Part shown: positions 18,845-28,773 of the stretch, piece after piece
Position numbering within the stretch: position 1 is the stretch's first letter
Layout: every line of letters begins with the position of its first letter
Source of the DNA: CAXXXW01 sp963665555
GTDB taxonomy: Bacteria; Pseudomonadota; Alphaproteobacteria; Thalassobaculales; Thalassobaculaceae
NCBI GenBank assembly: GCA_963665555.2
Contig: OY762308.1
Span: 2,790,001-2,854,000, forward strand
DNA length: 64,000 bases
Direction: 5' to 3'
Translations under genes and position numbers: made by a program
Notes under the pieces: generated by a model
The model's database searches: none
Told to the model about the DNA's origin: nothing
What the model saw: only the letters and a program-made list of their open reading frames with translations

Positions 18845-19417
18845 ATGAAGCTCAACATCGGTTGCGGGTTCGCCAAGCTCGACGGGTTCGTCAACCTGGA
18901 CAGTTTCCCGGATTGCGAGCCGGACCTGCTGTGGGACCTGGAGAAGACGCCCTGGCCGGTCGAGGAAAGCTCGGTCGAGGAGACGGCGGCCCACCATGTG
19001 CTCGAACACCTGGGCCAGGAAACCCGCGTCTTCTTCGACATCCTCAAGGAAATCTACCGGATAATGCGGCCCGGCGGCCTGGTGCGCGTTACCGTCCCGC
19101 ACCACCAGCATCCCAGCTTCTATTCCGACCCGACGCATGTGCGCGCCTTCACCGGCCACACTTTCGAGATGATGGACCGGGCCAAGAACCTCGACTGGGC
19201 GGCGCGCAACGTGAACGAGACGATGCTGGCGCTGATGCTCGGCATCGACTTCACGGTCGTCGAGGCGCGCCAGGTCTACGACGAGCGGTGGCGGGAGAAG
19301 CTTTCCAGCGGCGCGGCGACGCTGGAGCAGGTCCGCGAGGCCGCGCGGACGCAAGTCGGCGTCGTGCGCGAGATCAGGGTGACGCTGCGCGCCAACAAGC
19401 CGCTCCGGGGCGGCTAG
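18845..19417 (+). CDS. Class I SAM-dependent methyltransferase
   Basis: A 190-residue protein starting MKLNIGCGFAKLDGFVNLD. NIGCG is SAM-binding motif I, placed at the very N-terminus as in small type-11-like methyltransferases that act with glycan synthesis. AHHVLEHLGQ, IYRIMRPGGLVRVTVPHHQHP and DPTHVRAFTGHTF match the methyltransferase-11 core (HxLEH, lRPGG). The target is unknown. GGGAAGG precedes ATG 18845. It is separated from the flanking genes by only 36 and 54 bases, with no clear functional partner except perhaps the glycosyltransferases at 13777-16559. Confidence 0.8.
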   Translation: MKLNIGCGFAKLDGFVNLDSFPDCEPDLLWDLEKTPWPVEESSVEETAAHHVLEHLGQETRVFFDILKEIYRIMRPGGLVRVTVPHHQHPSFYSDPTHVRAFTGHTFEMMDRAKNLDWAARNVNETMLALMLGIDFTVVEARQVYDERWREKLSSGAATLEQVREAARTQVGVVREIRVTLRANKPLRGG

Positions 19418-19471
19418 CGGGTCCGGGGCGCGCGGGAGCGCCGCGGTCCGGGGCTTCCCGGAGGCCCGGTT

Positions 19472-19951
19472 CTAACAGGAGCCTCCCGCCGCGAACCTCT
19501 TGATATGCCAACCCCAGGTGAGTTGCGAGTGATCGTATTCGGCGGTGAAGCAAAACGAGCCGGCCTGCCTCGAATTGAAGGTATAGTCCTTTCCATTCGC
19601 AACGACCGCTTTCCCGTTGACGGTCGCGTCGGCGCTGGGCGTATCGTAGGTCACCTGTCGGCACTTGAAGGCGCCGCGATTGCTGTCGTTCGCCGTATGG
19701 ATTTCCTCGATTTGCACCCAGCTGGAGGAATCGGTCTCCCGGATCATGAATTCGACTTTCGCCCAATTGTCCTCCTTGGTCCACCACACGTTTTTGTCGT
19801 CTTTGTCGACCGCGAGGCAGTAGTAAGCGGTGATCTCGGCCGGCAGATCGCCCATGGCGATCGCCTTGTCGCCCCCTCCCCCGGCGAAAGCGACGCCCAC
19901 GAAAACGGCCGCGAGGGTCGAGGCGGAGAGCTTTCCCATTTTCGCATTCAT
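19472..19951 (-). CDS. Hypothetical small secreted protein with four cysteines
   Basis: A 159-residue protein of unknown function. ATG 19951 is preceded by GGAGGGAAG. The signal peptide (MGKLSASTLAAVFVGVAFAG) is followed by a mature domain rich in aromatic and charged residues. Four cysteines (YYCLAV, KCRQV, FCFTA and the C-terminal GSC) could give two disulfides, suggesting a small periplasmic or extracellular beta-rich domain. It is oriented against its neighbours. The AT content is higher than average for the window, a hint of separate origin. Confidence 0.65.
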   Translation of the reverse strand: MNAKMGKLSASTLAAVFVGVAFAGGGGDKAIAMGDLPAEITAYYCLAVDKDDKNVWWTKEDNWAKVEFMIRETDSSSWVQIEEIHTANDSNRGAFKCRQVTYDTPSADATVNGKAVVANGKDYTFNSRQAGSFCFTAEYDHSQLTWGWHIKRFAAGGSC

Positions 19952-20157
19952 GGCTTCCCTCCGGTTCGGCGGGCCTCTCTCGTCCGATCATCGGCCCGCG
20001 TAACTATTTTAGCCCGATTCGTGATTTAGGGGGGTCCCAAAACCCGATGTCAACGGGAAAACGCCGCGCATCCGGCCCTCCGTCCGGGTTCCCCGGCCCT
20101 TGCCAAGCGGCCTTGCGTCGGCCATCGTCGCGCGTTCGCGGGATGCGGGGCGGCGCG

Positions 20158-21210
20158 ATGGCGGCGATGGACGGGACGACGACGGGGGCGGTCGCCGGGT
20201 TCGCGCGCCGCCGCCCGGTCTGGACGCTGGCGATCGCGATCCTCGCCGCCCTGCTGCTCGCCGCGGTGTTCGCCCACTGGCCGCCGGGCGTCGTCGCGGC
20301 GCTGGGGCGCAAGAAGATTTTCCTGAACGCGCTGCTGAACGGGATCACGCTCGGCGGGCTGTATTTCCTGGTCGCCAGCGGCTTCACGCTGATCTTCGGG
20401 CTGATGCGCAACGTCAACCTGGCGCACGGCTCGCTCTACCTCTTCGGCGGCTATATCGGCTACGAGGCGGCGGAGGCGACCGGGTGGTGGCTGCCGAGCT
20501 TCGCCGCCGCCTTCGTCGCGGCCGGCGCGGTCGGCGTGCTGCTGCAGACGCTGGTGTTCCGCCGGATGGAGGGGGAGGAGCTGCGCCAGACGCTGGTGAC
20601 GATCGGCATCTCCATCGTCGCGGCCGACCTGCTGCTCTGGGCGTGGGGCGGCGATTTCTACCAGATCGCGCCGCCGGAATGGCTCTCCGGGCCGCTGACC
20701 CTGCCGATCGTCTCCGCCGTCAAGAGCAGCGGGGCGGTGGTCTACCTGAAATACCCGGTGGTGCGGATCGTCATCTTCCTCGCCTCGGTCGCGGTGGGCG
20801 TGGCGATGTGGATGGCGCTCAACCGGACCCGGGTCGGGATGCTGGTGCGGGCCGGCGTGGACGACCGCGACATGCTGGCCGCCTCCGGCGTCAGGGTGCA
20901 GCGGATTTTCGTGCTGGTCTTCGCCTTCGGGGCCGGGCTGGCGGGGCTGGCCGGGGTGGTCGGCGGCACCTTCCAGTCGCTGGCGCCGGGCGAGGACATC
21001 CGCTTCCTGCTGGCTTCGCTGGTGGTGGTGATCGTCGGCGGCATGGGGTCGATCGCCGGCGCGGCGCTGGGGGCGCTGCTGATCGGGCTGGCGGAGCAGT
21101 TCGGCTCCGTCTACATGCCGACCTACGCCGTCGTGCTGACCTTCCTGATCATGGCGCTGGTGCTGGCCTTCCGGCCGCGCGGCCTGATGGGCGGGAGCCG
21201 GGGGACGTGA
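20158..21210 (+). CDS. livH: Branched-chain amino acid-type ABC transporter permease LivH
   Basis: About 350 residues with eight or more membrane segments, inner membrane. Family stretches include LLNGITLGGLYFLVASGFTLIFGLMRNVNLAHGSLYLFGGY, interrupted by loops, then LRQTLVTIGISIVAADLL, DDRDMLAASGV, LASLVVVIVGGMGSIAGAALGALLIG and VVLTFLIMALVLAFRPRGLMG. Several ATG codons are possible (20047, 20143, 20158, 20167); 20158 is chosen because upstream sequence encodes a Pro/Arg-rich stretch unlike the family. The stop overlaps livM by GTGA. Confidence 0.92.
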   Translation: MAAMDGTTTGAVAGFARRRPVWTLAIAILAALLLAAVFAHWPPGVVAALGRKKIFLNALLNGITLGGLYFLVASGFTLIFGLMRNVNLAHGSLYLFGGYIGYEAAEATGWWLPSFAAAFVAAGAVGVLLQTLVFRRMEGEELRQTLVTIGISIVAADLLLWAWGGDFYQIAPPEWLSGPLTLPIVSAVKSSGAVVYLKYPVVRIVIFLASVAVGVAMWMALNRTRVGMLVRAGVDDRDMLAASGVRVQRIFVLVFAFGAGLAGLAGVVGGTFQSLAPGEDIRFLLASLVVVIVGGMGSIAGAALGALLIGLAEQFGSVYMPTYAVVLTFLIMALVLAFRPRGLMGGSRGT

Positions 21211-22283
21211 CGGACGCGGTCTCCGGCGGCGGCCCGGCTTCGGCCCCGGCGGCGCGGGCCGCCGCGCGGCCGGCGTCTCCCGGCGGCTCCCGGACGGCGG
21301 TGTACTGGGCGGGCGGCCTCGTCCTGCTGCTGATGCCGGCCTTCGCCAACGATTTCGTGCTGTTCCAGATTTTCGGCTGGGCCTTCATCCTCGGCACGAT
21401 CGCGCTGAGCCTGATGTTCCTCGCCGGCTACGGCGGCATGGTCAGCCTGGCGCAGATGACGGTGGCCGGCTGCGCCGCCTACATGGTGGCGATTTTCGGC
21501 GACAGCGCGATTACGCAGATTTCGCTCGGCTGGCCGTGGTGGGCGGCGGTGCCGATCGCGCTGGTGGTGGCGACCGCCTTCGGCACCGCTGTGGGCGCGC
21601 TGGCGACGCGGACCGAGGGCATCTACACCATCGTGATCACGCTGGCGATCGCGTCCGCCTTCTTCTACTTCACGCGGCAGAACTATGTCGTCTTCAACGG
21701 GTTCAGCGGGTTCAACGGCGTGCTGCCGCCGAAGCTGTTCGGGATCGACTGGCGCGCGCCGACGCCGTTCTACTACCTCGCGCTGTTCTGGGCGGCGGCG
21801 GCGTATTTCCTGGTGCTCTACGTGTCGCGCGCGTCCTTCGGGCTGGCCCTGCAGGGGATCCGCGACAACCCGCGCCGGATGGAGGCGCTGGGCTTCAACG
21901 TGACGGCGCACCGGATCGCCGCCTACGCCTTCGCCAGCGCCATCGCCGCCGTCGCCGGCGTGCTGCTGGTCTGGCTGAACGCGCAGGTCTCGCCGGGCAC
22001 GGCCGGGATCGGGCCGGTGATCGACATCCTGGTGATCGCGGTGGTGGGCGGGATCGGCCGGCCGATCGGCCCGTTCGTCGGCGCCATCGTCTATGTGCTG
22101 CTGCGGACCTTCGCGCTCGACTTCCTGGTCTCGCTCGGCCTGTCGGGCGAGCGGTTCCAGTTGCTGATCGGGATCGGCTTCCTGGCGATCGTGTTCTGGT
22201 CGCCCGACGGCGTGCTCGGCCTGTGGGACCGGCTGCGCGCCCGCATGGCGGTGCGCGCGGCGCGGGGCTGGGGGCCGGGATGA
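21207..22283 (+). CDS. livM: Branched-chain amino acid-type ABC transporter permease LivM
   Basis: A 358-residue inner-membrane permease, GTG 21207 inside the livH stop. Typical stretches are LSLMFLAGYGGMVSLAQMTVAGCAAY, GTAVGALATRTEGIYTIVITLAIA, FGLALQGIRDNPRRMEALGFNV and VVGGIGRPIGPFVGAIVYVLL, ending near FWSPDGVLGLWDRL. About 30 Pro/Ala-rich residues precede the first membrane helix. It forms the channel with LivH. Substrate specificity comes from the binding protein and cannot be read here. Confidence 0.93.
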   Translation: MTDAVSGGGPASAPAARAAARPASPGGSRTAVYWAGGLVLLLMPAFANDFVLFQIFGWAFILGTIALSLMFLAGYGGMVSLAQMTVAGCAAYMVAIFGDSAITQISLGWPWWAAVPIALVVATAFGTAVGALATRTEGIYTIVITLAIASAFFYFTRQNYVVFNGFSGFNGVLPPKLFGIDWRAPTPFYYLALFWAAAAYFLVLYVSRASFGLALQGIRDNPRRMEALGFNVTAHRIAAYAFASAIAAVAGVLLVWLNAQVSPGTAGIGPVIDILVIAVVGGIGRPIGPFVGAIVYVLLRTFALDFLVSLGLSGERFQLLIGIGFLAIVFWSPDGVLGLWDRLRARMAVRAARGWGPG

Positions 22284-23077
22284 ACGGCGCGGCGCCCCAC
22301 CGCCTGTCCGGCTCCCGCGCCGGCAACGCGCTCGAACTGCGCGGCGTCGGCCGGAATTTCGGCGCGCTGGCCGCGCTCAGCGACATCGACCTTACCGTCA
22401 AGGCGGGGGAGCGGCGCGCCGTGCTGGGGTCGAACGGCGCCGGCAAGACGACGCTGTTCAACTGCATCACCGGCGACTTCATGCCGTCGGCCGGAACGAT
22501 CCGCATGTTCGGCGAGGACGTGACGCGCTTCCCGCCGCACGAGCGCATCCGCCGGGGCCTGCGCCGGACCTACCAGATTTCGCTGCTGTTCGGCGGCTTG
22601 AGCGTCGCCGACAACATCTACCTCGCCTGCCGGGGCGTTTCGCGGGCGCGGTTCTCGATGCTGCGGCCGCGCCGCGACGACTCCCTCGTCCAGGCGGCGC
22701 GCGACCTGGCCCACGCGGTCCATCTCGACGATGTGCTCGAAACCCCGGTGGCGGCGCTTTCGCACGGCCAGCAGCGCCAGCTGGAGATCGCGCTGGCGCT
22801 GGCCGGCGCGCCGCGCTTCATCCTGTTCGACGAGCCGGCCGCCGGCCTGTCGCCGGCCGAGCGCCGCGACCTCGTGCACATCCTGCGCAACCTTCCGGCC
22901 CATATGGGCTATATCGTTATCGAGCACGACATGGACGTGGCGCTGCAGGTGTCCGAGAGCGTGACGATGATGCACAACGGGCGCGTCTTCAAGGAAGGCC
23001 GGCCGCGCGAGATCGAGGCGGACCCCGAGGTCCAGGAACTCTATCTCGGCGGCCGCGAGGGGGGCGGGCATGGCTGA
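22280..23077 (+). CDS. livG: Branched-chain amino acid-type ABC transporter ATPase LivG
   Basis: A 265-residue ATPase, ATG 22280 overlapping the livM stop. Walker A is GSNGAGKTT (about residues 55-63), the LSHGQQRQLEIALALA signature follows, and Walker B is ILFDEPAAGLSP with switch His in VIEHDMDVAL. The signature is LSHGQ rather than LSGGQ, a substitution often seen in LivG proteins. It powers import through LivH/LivM together with the LivF domain of the next gene, which it overlaps by eight bases. Confidence 0.93.
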   Translation: MNGAAPHRLSGSRAGNALELRGVGRNFGALAALSDIDLTVKAGERRAVLGSNGAGKTTLFNCITGDFMPSAGTIRMFGEDVTRFPPHERIRRGLRRTYQISLLFGGLSVADNIYLACRGVSRARFSMLRPRRDDSLVQAARDLAHAVHLDDVLETPVAALSHGQQRQLEIALALAGAPRFILFDEPAAGLSPAERRDLVHILRNLPAHMGYIVIEHDMDVALQVSESVTMMHNGRVFKEGRPREIEADPEVQELYLGGREGGGHG

Positions 23078-25343
23078 GCGCCGGGAGCGCCCGGAGCGCG
23101 CGGCTCGTTCGCGGGCGCGCCCGCGCGCCGGCGGCGGCGCGGCGCCGGCGCTCGCCGTGCGCGGCCTCAATGTGTTCCACGGCGCCTCGCACGCGCTGCA
23201 GGGCGTGGACCTGACGCTGGAGCGGGGCGCGCTGTCGGTGGTGGGGCGCAACGGCATGGGCAAGACCACGCTCTGCCGGGCGATCATGGGGCTGGTCCCG
23301 GCCCGCTCCGGCGAGATCGCGGTGGCGGGCGAGTCCGTGCTGGGCCGGTCGCCGGCGGAGATCGCCGGCCTCGGCGTCGGCTACGTGCCCCAGGGACGGC
23401 GGCTGTGGCCGTCGCTCACCGTGGACGAGCACCTGGCGATGTCGGCCGGGCGGCCCGGCCCGTGGTCGGTCGAGCGCGTCTACGCCGAATTCCCCCGCCT
23501 GGCCGAGCGGCGCGGCCACGGCGGCGGGCAGCTTTCCGGCGGCGAGCAGCAGATGCTGGCGATCGCGCGGGCGCTGCTGCTCAACCCGCGCCTGCTGGTG
23601 ATGGACGAGCCGACGGAGGGGCTGGCGCCGACGATCGTCGCGCGCGTGACCGACATGCTGGTCCAGCTGGCCGAGGGCGAGGACATCGCCATCCTCGTCA
23701 TCGAGCAGAACATCGGCGTCGCGACGGCGGTCTCGGAGCGGGTGGCGATCATGGTCAACGGCCGGATCGACCGCGCGATGGACGGGGCCGGGCTGGCGCG
23801 CGACCGCGAGTTGCAGCACGCGCTGCTCGGCGTCGGCCGCCGGGCCGGGGCCGCGCCGGCGCCGCCCGCGCCGGCGCGGGAGCCGCGGCCGGCCCGGACG
23901 GAGGCGCGCGCGGCCGAATCCGGCCCGCGCCGAATCTACCTCTCCAACCCCGAACCGCCGACGCGCTGGAGCCGGCCCGCGCCGGTGCGCGCGATCGAGA
24001 ACGCGGCCCGGTTCGAAACCGCGCGCCCGGCCGCCGCCGACGCCCCCGCCGCGCCGGCCCGGACCGCGCGCGCCGCCCGCAACGGGCGGGACGAGCGCTT
24101 CCTCGTCGTCGCCGGGACCTACGACACCAAGGGGGCCGAACTCCGCTACATGCGCGACATCCTGGCCGCGCGGGGCCTGGAGGCGCGGACGGTCGACCTC
24201 TCGACCTCCGGCAGGCCGTCGGGGGCCGACGCGCCGCCGCACCAGGTGGCCGCCTTCCACCCGCGCGGCGCCTCGGCGGTCTTCACCCGCGACCGGGGAT
24301 CGGCGGTGGCCGGCATGACGCTCGCCTTCGAGCGGTGGATGCGGGCGCAAGCCGGCGTCGCGGGCGCGGTCGCGGCCGGCGGCTCCGGCGGGACGGCGAT
24401 GGCGGCGCCGGCCTTCCGCGCGCTGCCGGTCGGCGTGCCCAAGGTGATCGTCTCCACCGTCGCGTCGGGCGACGTGGCGAAATACGTCGGCCCCAGCGAC
24501 ATCCTGATGCTGCATTCGGTCGCCGACATCCAGGGGCTGAACGCGATCACGCGCGAGGTGCTGGCGAACGGCGCGGCCGCGCTGGCCGGCGCGGCGGAGG
24601 CGCGGCGGGAGCGCCGGCGCGCCCCGGCCTCCGGGGAGGCGGAGCGCCCGCTCGCCGGCCTCACCATGTTCGGCGTCACCACGCCCTGCGTGCGCCGGAC
24701 CGTCGCGGCGCTGGAGGACGAGTTCGAATGCCTGGTCTTCCACGCCACCGGGATCGGCGGCCGGGCGATGGAGACGCTGGTGGACGACGGGCTGATCTCC
24801 GGCGTGGTCGACCTCACCACCACCGAGGTGTGCGACATGTTCGCGGACGGGATTTTCCCGGCGACGGAGGACCGCTTCGGCGCCCCGATCCGCGCCGGGA
24901 TGCCCTATGTCGGCGCGTGCGGCGCGCTCGACATGGCGACCTTCGGCCCGCCGGAGACGGTGCCGGAGCGCTATCGCGGCCGCAACCTCTACCCGCACAA
25001 CCCGCAGATCACGCTGATGCGGACCGACGCGGCGGAGAACGCGCGGATGGGCCGCTGGATCGGCGAGCGGCTCAACGCGATGGAGGCTCCGGTCCGCTTC
25101 CTGATGCCGGAGGGCGGGGTCTCGCAACTCGACGCGCCGGGACAGCCCTTCCACGACCCCGCCGCCAACGCGGCCCTGTTCGACGCGCTGGAGCGCACCG
25201 TGCGCCAGACGGCCGACCGCCGCCTGCTGCGGCTGCCGCTCCACATCAACGACCCGGCCTTCGCCGACGAGGCCGCGCGCGCCTTCCGGGCGCTGCACGG
25301 GAACGGCCGCGCGCCGCGCCGGGCCGAGGGGGCGCGGCGATGA
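23070..25343 (+). CDS. LivF-type ABC ATPase fused to a Tm-1-like (UPF0261) ATP-binding domain
   Basis: A 757-residue fusion. Residues about 29-255 are a LivF ATPase: Walker [10 protein letters not shown], signature [17 protein letters not shown], Walker [14 protein letters not shown], then VIEQN. A Pro/Ala/Arg linker (about 256-340) leads to a Tm-1-like domain beginning [15 protein letters not shown]. That domain includes [29 protein letters not shown], interrupted here by no stop, [15 protein letters not shown] and the end [14 protein letters not shown]. Tm-1-like proteins bind ATP and are usually encoded beside the PEP-hydrolase family, as here. The fused domain's reaction is unknown. Confidence 0.88.
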   Translation: MAERRERPERAARSRARPRAGGGAAPALAVRGLNVFHGASHALQGVDLTLERGALSVVGRNGMGKTTLCRAIMGLVPARSGEIAVAGESVLGRSPAEIAGLGVGYVPQGRRLWPSLTVDEHLAMSAGRPGPWSVERVYAEFPRLAERRGHGGGQLSGGEQQMLAIARALLLNPRLLVMDEPTEGLAPTIVARVTDMLVQLAEGEDIAILVIEQNIGVATAVSERVAIMVNGRIDRAMDGAGLARDRELQHALLGVGRRAGAAPAPPAPAREPRPARTEARAAESGPRRIYLSNPEPPTRWSRPAPVRAIENAARFETARPAAADAPAAPARTARAARNGRDERFLVVAGTYDTKGAELRYMRDILAARGLEARTVDLSTSGRPSGADAPPHQVAAFHPRGASAVFTRDRGSAVAGMTLAFERWMRAQAGVAGAVAAGGSGGTAMAAPAFRALPVGVPKVIVSTVASGDVAKYVGPSDILMLHSVADIQGLNAITREVLANGAAALAGAAEARRERRRAPASGEAERPLAGLTMFGVTTPCVRRTVAALEDEFECLVFHATGIGGRAMETLVDDGLISGVVDLTTTEVCDMFADGIFPATEDRFGAPIRAGMPYVGACGALDMATFGPPETVPERYRGRNLYPHNPQITLMRTDAAENARMGRWIGERLNAMEAPVRFLMPEGGVSQLDAPGQPFHDPAANAALFDALERTVRQTADRRLLRLPLHINDPAFADEAARAFRALHGNGRAPRRAEGARR

Positions 25344-26203
25344 GCGCCCCGCCGCGCGCCGAAATCCTCGCCCGGCTGCGCGCCAAGGCCGCGCGGGGCG
25401 AGCCGATCGTCGGCGGCGGCGCGGGAACCGGCCTGTCCGCCAAATGCGAGGAGGCGGGCGGGATCGACCTGGTCGTGATCTACAATTCCGGGCGCTACCG
25501 CATGGCCGGGCGCGGCTCGCTTGCCGGCCTGCTGGCCTACGGCGACGCCAACGCCATCGTGCTGGAGATGGCGGCGGAGGTGCTGCCGGTCGTGCGCCAT
25601 ACGCCGGTGCTGGCCGGGGTCAACGCGACCGACCCGTTCCGGCGCATGGACATTTTCCTCGACGAGTTGCGCCGCCTCGGCTTCGCGGGCGTGCAGAACT
25701 TCCCGACGGTGGGCCTGATCGACGGCGTGTTCCGGGCCAACCTCGAGGAGACGGGCATGTCCTACGCCCTCGAGGTCGAGATGGTCGCGGCGGCGCGGGC
25801 GCGGGACATGCTGACCACGCCCTATGTGTTCAACGCCGGGGACGCCGCCGCGATGGCGCGGGCCGGCGCCGACATCGTCGTCTGCCATCTCGGCCTTACG
25901 ACGGGCGGCGCCATCGGCGCCGAAACCGCGCTCGCGCTCGGGGATTGCCCGGCCCTGGTGGACGAATGGGCCGAGGCGGCGCTCGCCGTCGATCCGGATA
26001 TCCTCGTGCTGGTCCATGGCGGGCCGGTGGCGGAGCCGGAGGACGCGGCGTACATCCTCGCCAACGCGCGCCATTGCCACGGTTTCTACGGCGCCTCGTC
26101 GATGGAGCGGCTGCCCGTCGAGGAGGCGATCGCCGAACGCACACGGGCCTTCGCGCGCATCCGCCCGGACCGGGCCGGCGGCGCGCCGGGAGGGGGAAGA
26201 TGA
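25340..26203 (+). CDS. Phosphoenolpyruvate hydrolase family (TIM-barrel) protein
   Basis: A 287-residue protein, ATG 25340 in the stop of the LivF/Tm-1 fusion. It shows [72 protein letters not shown] and [14 protein letters not shown], the signature set of the PEP-hydrolase/PEP-mutase-like family (PF09370). It normally neighbours Tm-1-like proteins. Members are annotated by similarity only; a PEP or carboxylate C-O/C-P reaction is possible but not shown. It probably works with the fused Tm-1 domain on the imported substrate. Confidence 0.87.
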   Translation: MSAPPRAEILARLRAKAARGEPIVGGGAGTGLSAKCEEAGGIDLVVIYNSGRYRMAGRGSLAGLLAYGDANAIVLEMAAEVLPVVRHTPVLAGVNATDPFRRMDIFLDELRRLGFAGVQNFPTVGLIDGVFRANLEETGMSYALEVEMVAAARARDMLTTPYVFNAGDAAAMARAGADIVVCHLGLTTGGAIGAETALALGDCPALVDEWAEAALAVDPDILVLVHGGPVAEPEDAAYILANARHCHGFYGASSMERLPVEEAIAERTRAFARIRPDRAGGAPGGGR

Positions 26204-28761
26204 CCGGACAACTCATCGGGCAGATCGTGCTCTGGTTCATCCTGGCGGTCGTCGTCATCGCGATCGTCTACTGGGTGATGCACTGGCTGTACCGCCGCTC
26301 GACCAAGGAGATCGCCTTCGTGCGCACCGGCTTCCTGGGCGAGAAGGTGACGATCGACGGCGGCGCCTTCGTCTGGCCGATCGTCCACGACGTGACGCTG
26401 GTGAACATGAACACGCTCCAGCTCGAAGTCGTGCGCGAGCGCGACGACGCGCTGATCACGCGCGACCGGATGCGCGTCGATGTCGAGGCCGAGTTCTACG
26501 TCCGCGTCGCGCCGACCCGCGAGGCGGTCTCGATCGCCGCCTCGACGCTGGGCCGGCGCACGCTGGAGCAGGAGCGGCTGCACGAACTGCTTTCCGGCAA
26601 GTTCATCTCCGCCCTGCGCTCCATCGCCTCGGAGATGACGATGGAGGAGATGCACGAACAGCGCGGCCAGTACGTGGAGCGCGTCCGCGCGGCGGCCCAG
26701 GACGGCCTGACCCAGAACGGCCTCGAACTCGAATCCGTCGCCATCAAGGACATCGACCAGACCGGGCTGGAATACTTCAACCCCTCCAACCGCTTCGACG
26801 CCGAGGGCCTGACCCGCCTGATCGAGGACATCGAGGCCAAGCGCAAGCAGCGCAACGACATCGAGCAGGACTCGGCCATCCGCATCCGCGCCCGCAACCT
26901 GGAGGCGGAGAAGGAAACGCTCGAAATCGAGCGCGAGAGCGAGGAGGCGCGGCTGCGCCAGGAGCGCGACATCGAGTTCCGCCGCGCCCAGCAGCGCGCC
27001 GAACTGGCCCGCGAACGCGCCGAACGCGAGACCGACGCCGAACAGGCCCAGATCGTCGCCCGCGAACAGATCGAGCGCGCCCGCATCTCCAACGACCAGG
27101 CGATCTCGGAAACCCGCATCGCCTCCGAGCGCGAGGTCCGCCAGCGCGAGATCGAGCGCCAGCAATCGGTCGAGGCGGCCGAGATCGCGGCCCAGGAGAA
27201 GGTCGAGCGCGCCCGCATCGAACAGCGCCGCCAGATCGACGAGACCCGCATCGCCAACGAGCGCGAGGTGCAGGCGCGCGAGATCGAACGCCGGCGCGAC
27301 CTCGAAGCGGCCGAAATCGCCGCCCGCGAGGCGACCGAACGCGCGCGCATCGAGCAGGAGCGCCAGGTCGACGAGGCGCGCATCGTCAACGAGCGCGAGG
27401 TGCAGGCGCGCGAGATCGAGCGCCGGCGCGACATCGACGCCGCCGAGATCGCCGCCCAGGAGGAGACCGAGCGCGCCCGCCTGCGCCAGGAACTCGCCGT
27501 CGCCGCCGCCCGGATCGAGCGCGACGAGGAGACCCAGCGCCTCGAAATCGCCCGCAACCTCGCCGTCGAGGAGGCCGCCATCGCGTCCGAGCGGTCCCTG
27601 GAGACGGCGCGCATCGAGCGCGAGAAACACCTCGCCGTCGAGCGGATCGAGGGCGAGGAGACCGCCCGCGAGCGCGAGGTGCGGCGCGCCCGCGCCATCG
27701 AGGCGGCCGAAATCGCCGCCCGCGAGGCGGTCGAGACCGCGCGCATCGCCCAGGAGCGCAAGGTCTCCACCGACCGCGTCGCCTACCAGCGCGACCTGCG
27801 CGAGGCGGAGATCGCCGCCCGGCGCGATGTCGAAACCTCCGACGTGGCGCGCGAACGCGCGCTGGAGGAGGCCCGGCTGGAGCGCCAGCGCGCCGTCGAA
27901 CAGCTGGAGGTCTCGCGGCTCCAGGCGCTGCGCGAGGCCGAGATCGCCTCGCGCGAGGAGGTCGAGCGCGCCCGCATCGCCGCCGAGCGCGGGCTGGACG
28001 ACGCCCGCATCGTCCAGGAGCGGGACCGGCGCACGCTCGAAATCGCCCGCGAGCGCGATGTGCGCTCCGCCGAGATCGCCAAGGCGGTCGCGCTTTACCG
28101 CGAATCGCTGGAGGAGTCGGCGGCGGCGCTGGAGGCCGAGGCGGCCCGCGCCCGCGCGGCCGAGGCCGAGGAGCGGGTGCGCACCGCGCGCGAGATCGAA
28201 CAGGCCGAGCGGCGGCGCCGCGTCGACCTCGCCATGGCCGAAAAGGCGGCCGAGGAGCGGCGCATCGCCGCCGAGGCCGAGAAGGTCCGCGCCGCCGTCG
28301 AGGCCGAGGCGCGCCGCCTGCTCAACGAGGCGGAGAACGTGCTGACCGACGACGCGCGCTACACGCTGTTCCGGCGCAAGCTGCTCGAACACGTGGAGGG
28401 CATCGTCGCGGCCTCGGTCAAGCCGCTGGAGAAAATCCAGGACATCCGCATCGTCCAGCTCGACGGCCTGTCCGGCGCCGGCCGGGACGGGGGGCGGACC
28501 AACGCCACCGACGAGGTGATCGATTCGGCGCTGCGCTACCGCGTCCAGGCGCCGCTCGTGGACAGCCTGCTGAACGACATCGGCATCGACGGCGCCAGCC
28601 TCGCGCGCCAGCCGGGGCTGATCCGCGAGGCCGCCGACATGCAGCGCATCGCCCGCGAGGCCGGGCGCGGCGGCTCCGGCTCCGGCGAAGGCGGCGGCTC
28701 GGGCGACGGGGAGTCCGGGAGCGGGTCCGGCGGCGCGCCGGGCGGCGGCTCCGGCGCGTAG
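26200..28761 (+). CDS. Flotillin/SPFH-domain protein with an expanded coiled-coil repeat region
   Basis: An 853-residue protein, much longer than the roughly 450-650 residues usual for flotillins. ATG 26200 overlaps the previous stop. One membrane helix ([23 protein letters not shown], about 9-31) anchors it. An SPFH domain (about 35-200) follows with [23 protein letters not shown] and [16 protein letters not shown] charged coiled coil of eight tandem 44-residue units covers residues 292-643. The C-terminal flotillin part has [19 protein letters not shown], then [12 protein letters not shown] and a Gly/Ser tail. Flotillins scaffold membrane microdomains; placement inside a transport/catabolic operon suggests it organises that machinery (inference). 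Confidence 0.88.
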   Translation: MTGQLIGQIVLWFILAVVVIAIVYWVMHWLYRRSTKEIAFVRTGFLGEKVTIDGGAFVWPIVHDVTLVNMNTLQLEVVRERDDALITRDRMRVDVEAEFYVRVAPTREAVSIAASTLGRRTLEQERLHELLSGKFISALRSIASEMTMEEMHEQRGQYVERVRAAAQDGLTQNGLELESVAIKDIDQTGLEYFNPSNRFDAEGLTRLIEDIEAKRKQRNDIEQDSAIRIRARNLEAEKETLEIERESEEARLRQERDIEFRRAQQRAELARERAERETDAEQAQIVAREQIERARISNDQAISETRIASEREVRQREIERQQSVEAAEIAAQEKVERARIEQRRQIDETRIANEREVQAREIERRRDLEAAEIAAREATERARIEQERQVDEARIVNEREVQAREIERRRDIDAAEIAAQEETERARLRQELAVAAARIERDEETQRLEIARNLAVEEAAIASERSLETARIEREKHLAVERIEGEETAREREVRRARAIEAAEIAAREAVETARIAQERKVSTDRVAYQRDLREAEIAARRDVETSDVARERALEEARLERQRAVEQLEVSRLQALREAEIASREEVERARIAAERGLDDARIVQERDRRTLEIARERDVRSAEIAKAVALYRESLEESAAALEAEAARARAAEAEERVRTAREIEQAERRRRVDLAMAEKAAEERRIAAEAEKVRAAVEAEARRLLNEAENVLTDDARYTLFRRKLLEHVEGIVAASVKPLEKIQDIRIVQLDGLSGAGRDGGRTNATDEVIDSALRYRVQAPLVDSLLNDIGIDGASLARQPGLIREAADMQRIAREAGRGGSGSGEGGGSGDGESGSGSGGAPGGGSGA
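27073..28128 (+). repeat. Eight tandem 132-base units encoding 44-residue coiled-coil repeats
   Basis: From codon 292 the flotillin reads in successive units of exactly 44 residues, most beginning E-x-A-R-[IL] (ERARI, ERARI, ERARI, ERARL, ETARI, ETARI, EEARL, DDARI). Units two and three (27205-27336 and 27337-27468) match at 36 of 44 residues and share long identical DNA, for example around 27259 and 27391. 44 equals four hendecads, the period of a straight coiled coil. The near-identity of units two and three suggests recent duplication. Confidence 0.85.
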
Positions 28762-28773
28762 GAGGGCGGGACC

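Noticed and set aside
27073..28128. 132-base tandem repeats considered as a CRISPR-like or VNTR array
   Set aside because: The repeats are in frame, have no unique spacers and encode a coiled coil, so they belong to the flotillin gene.
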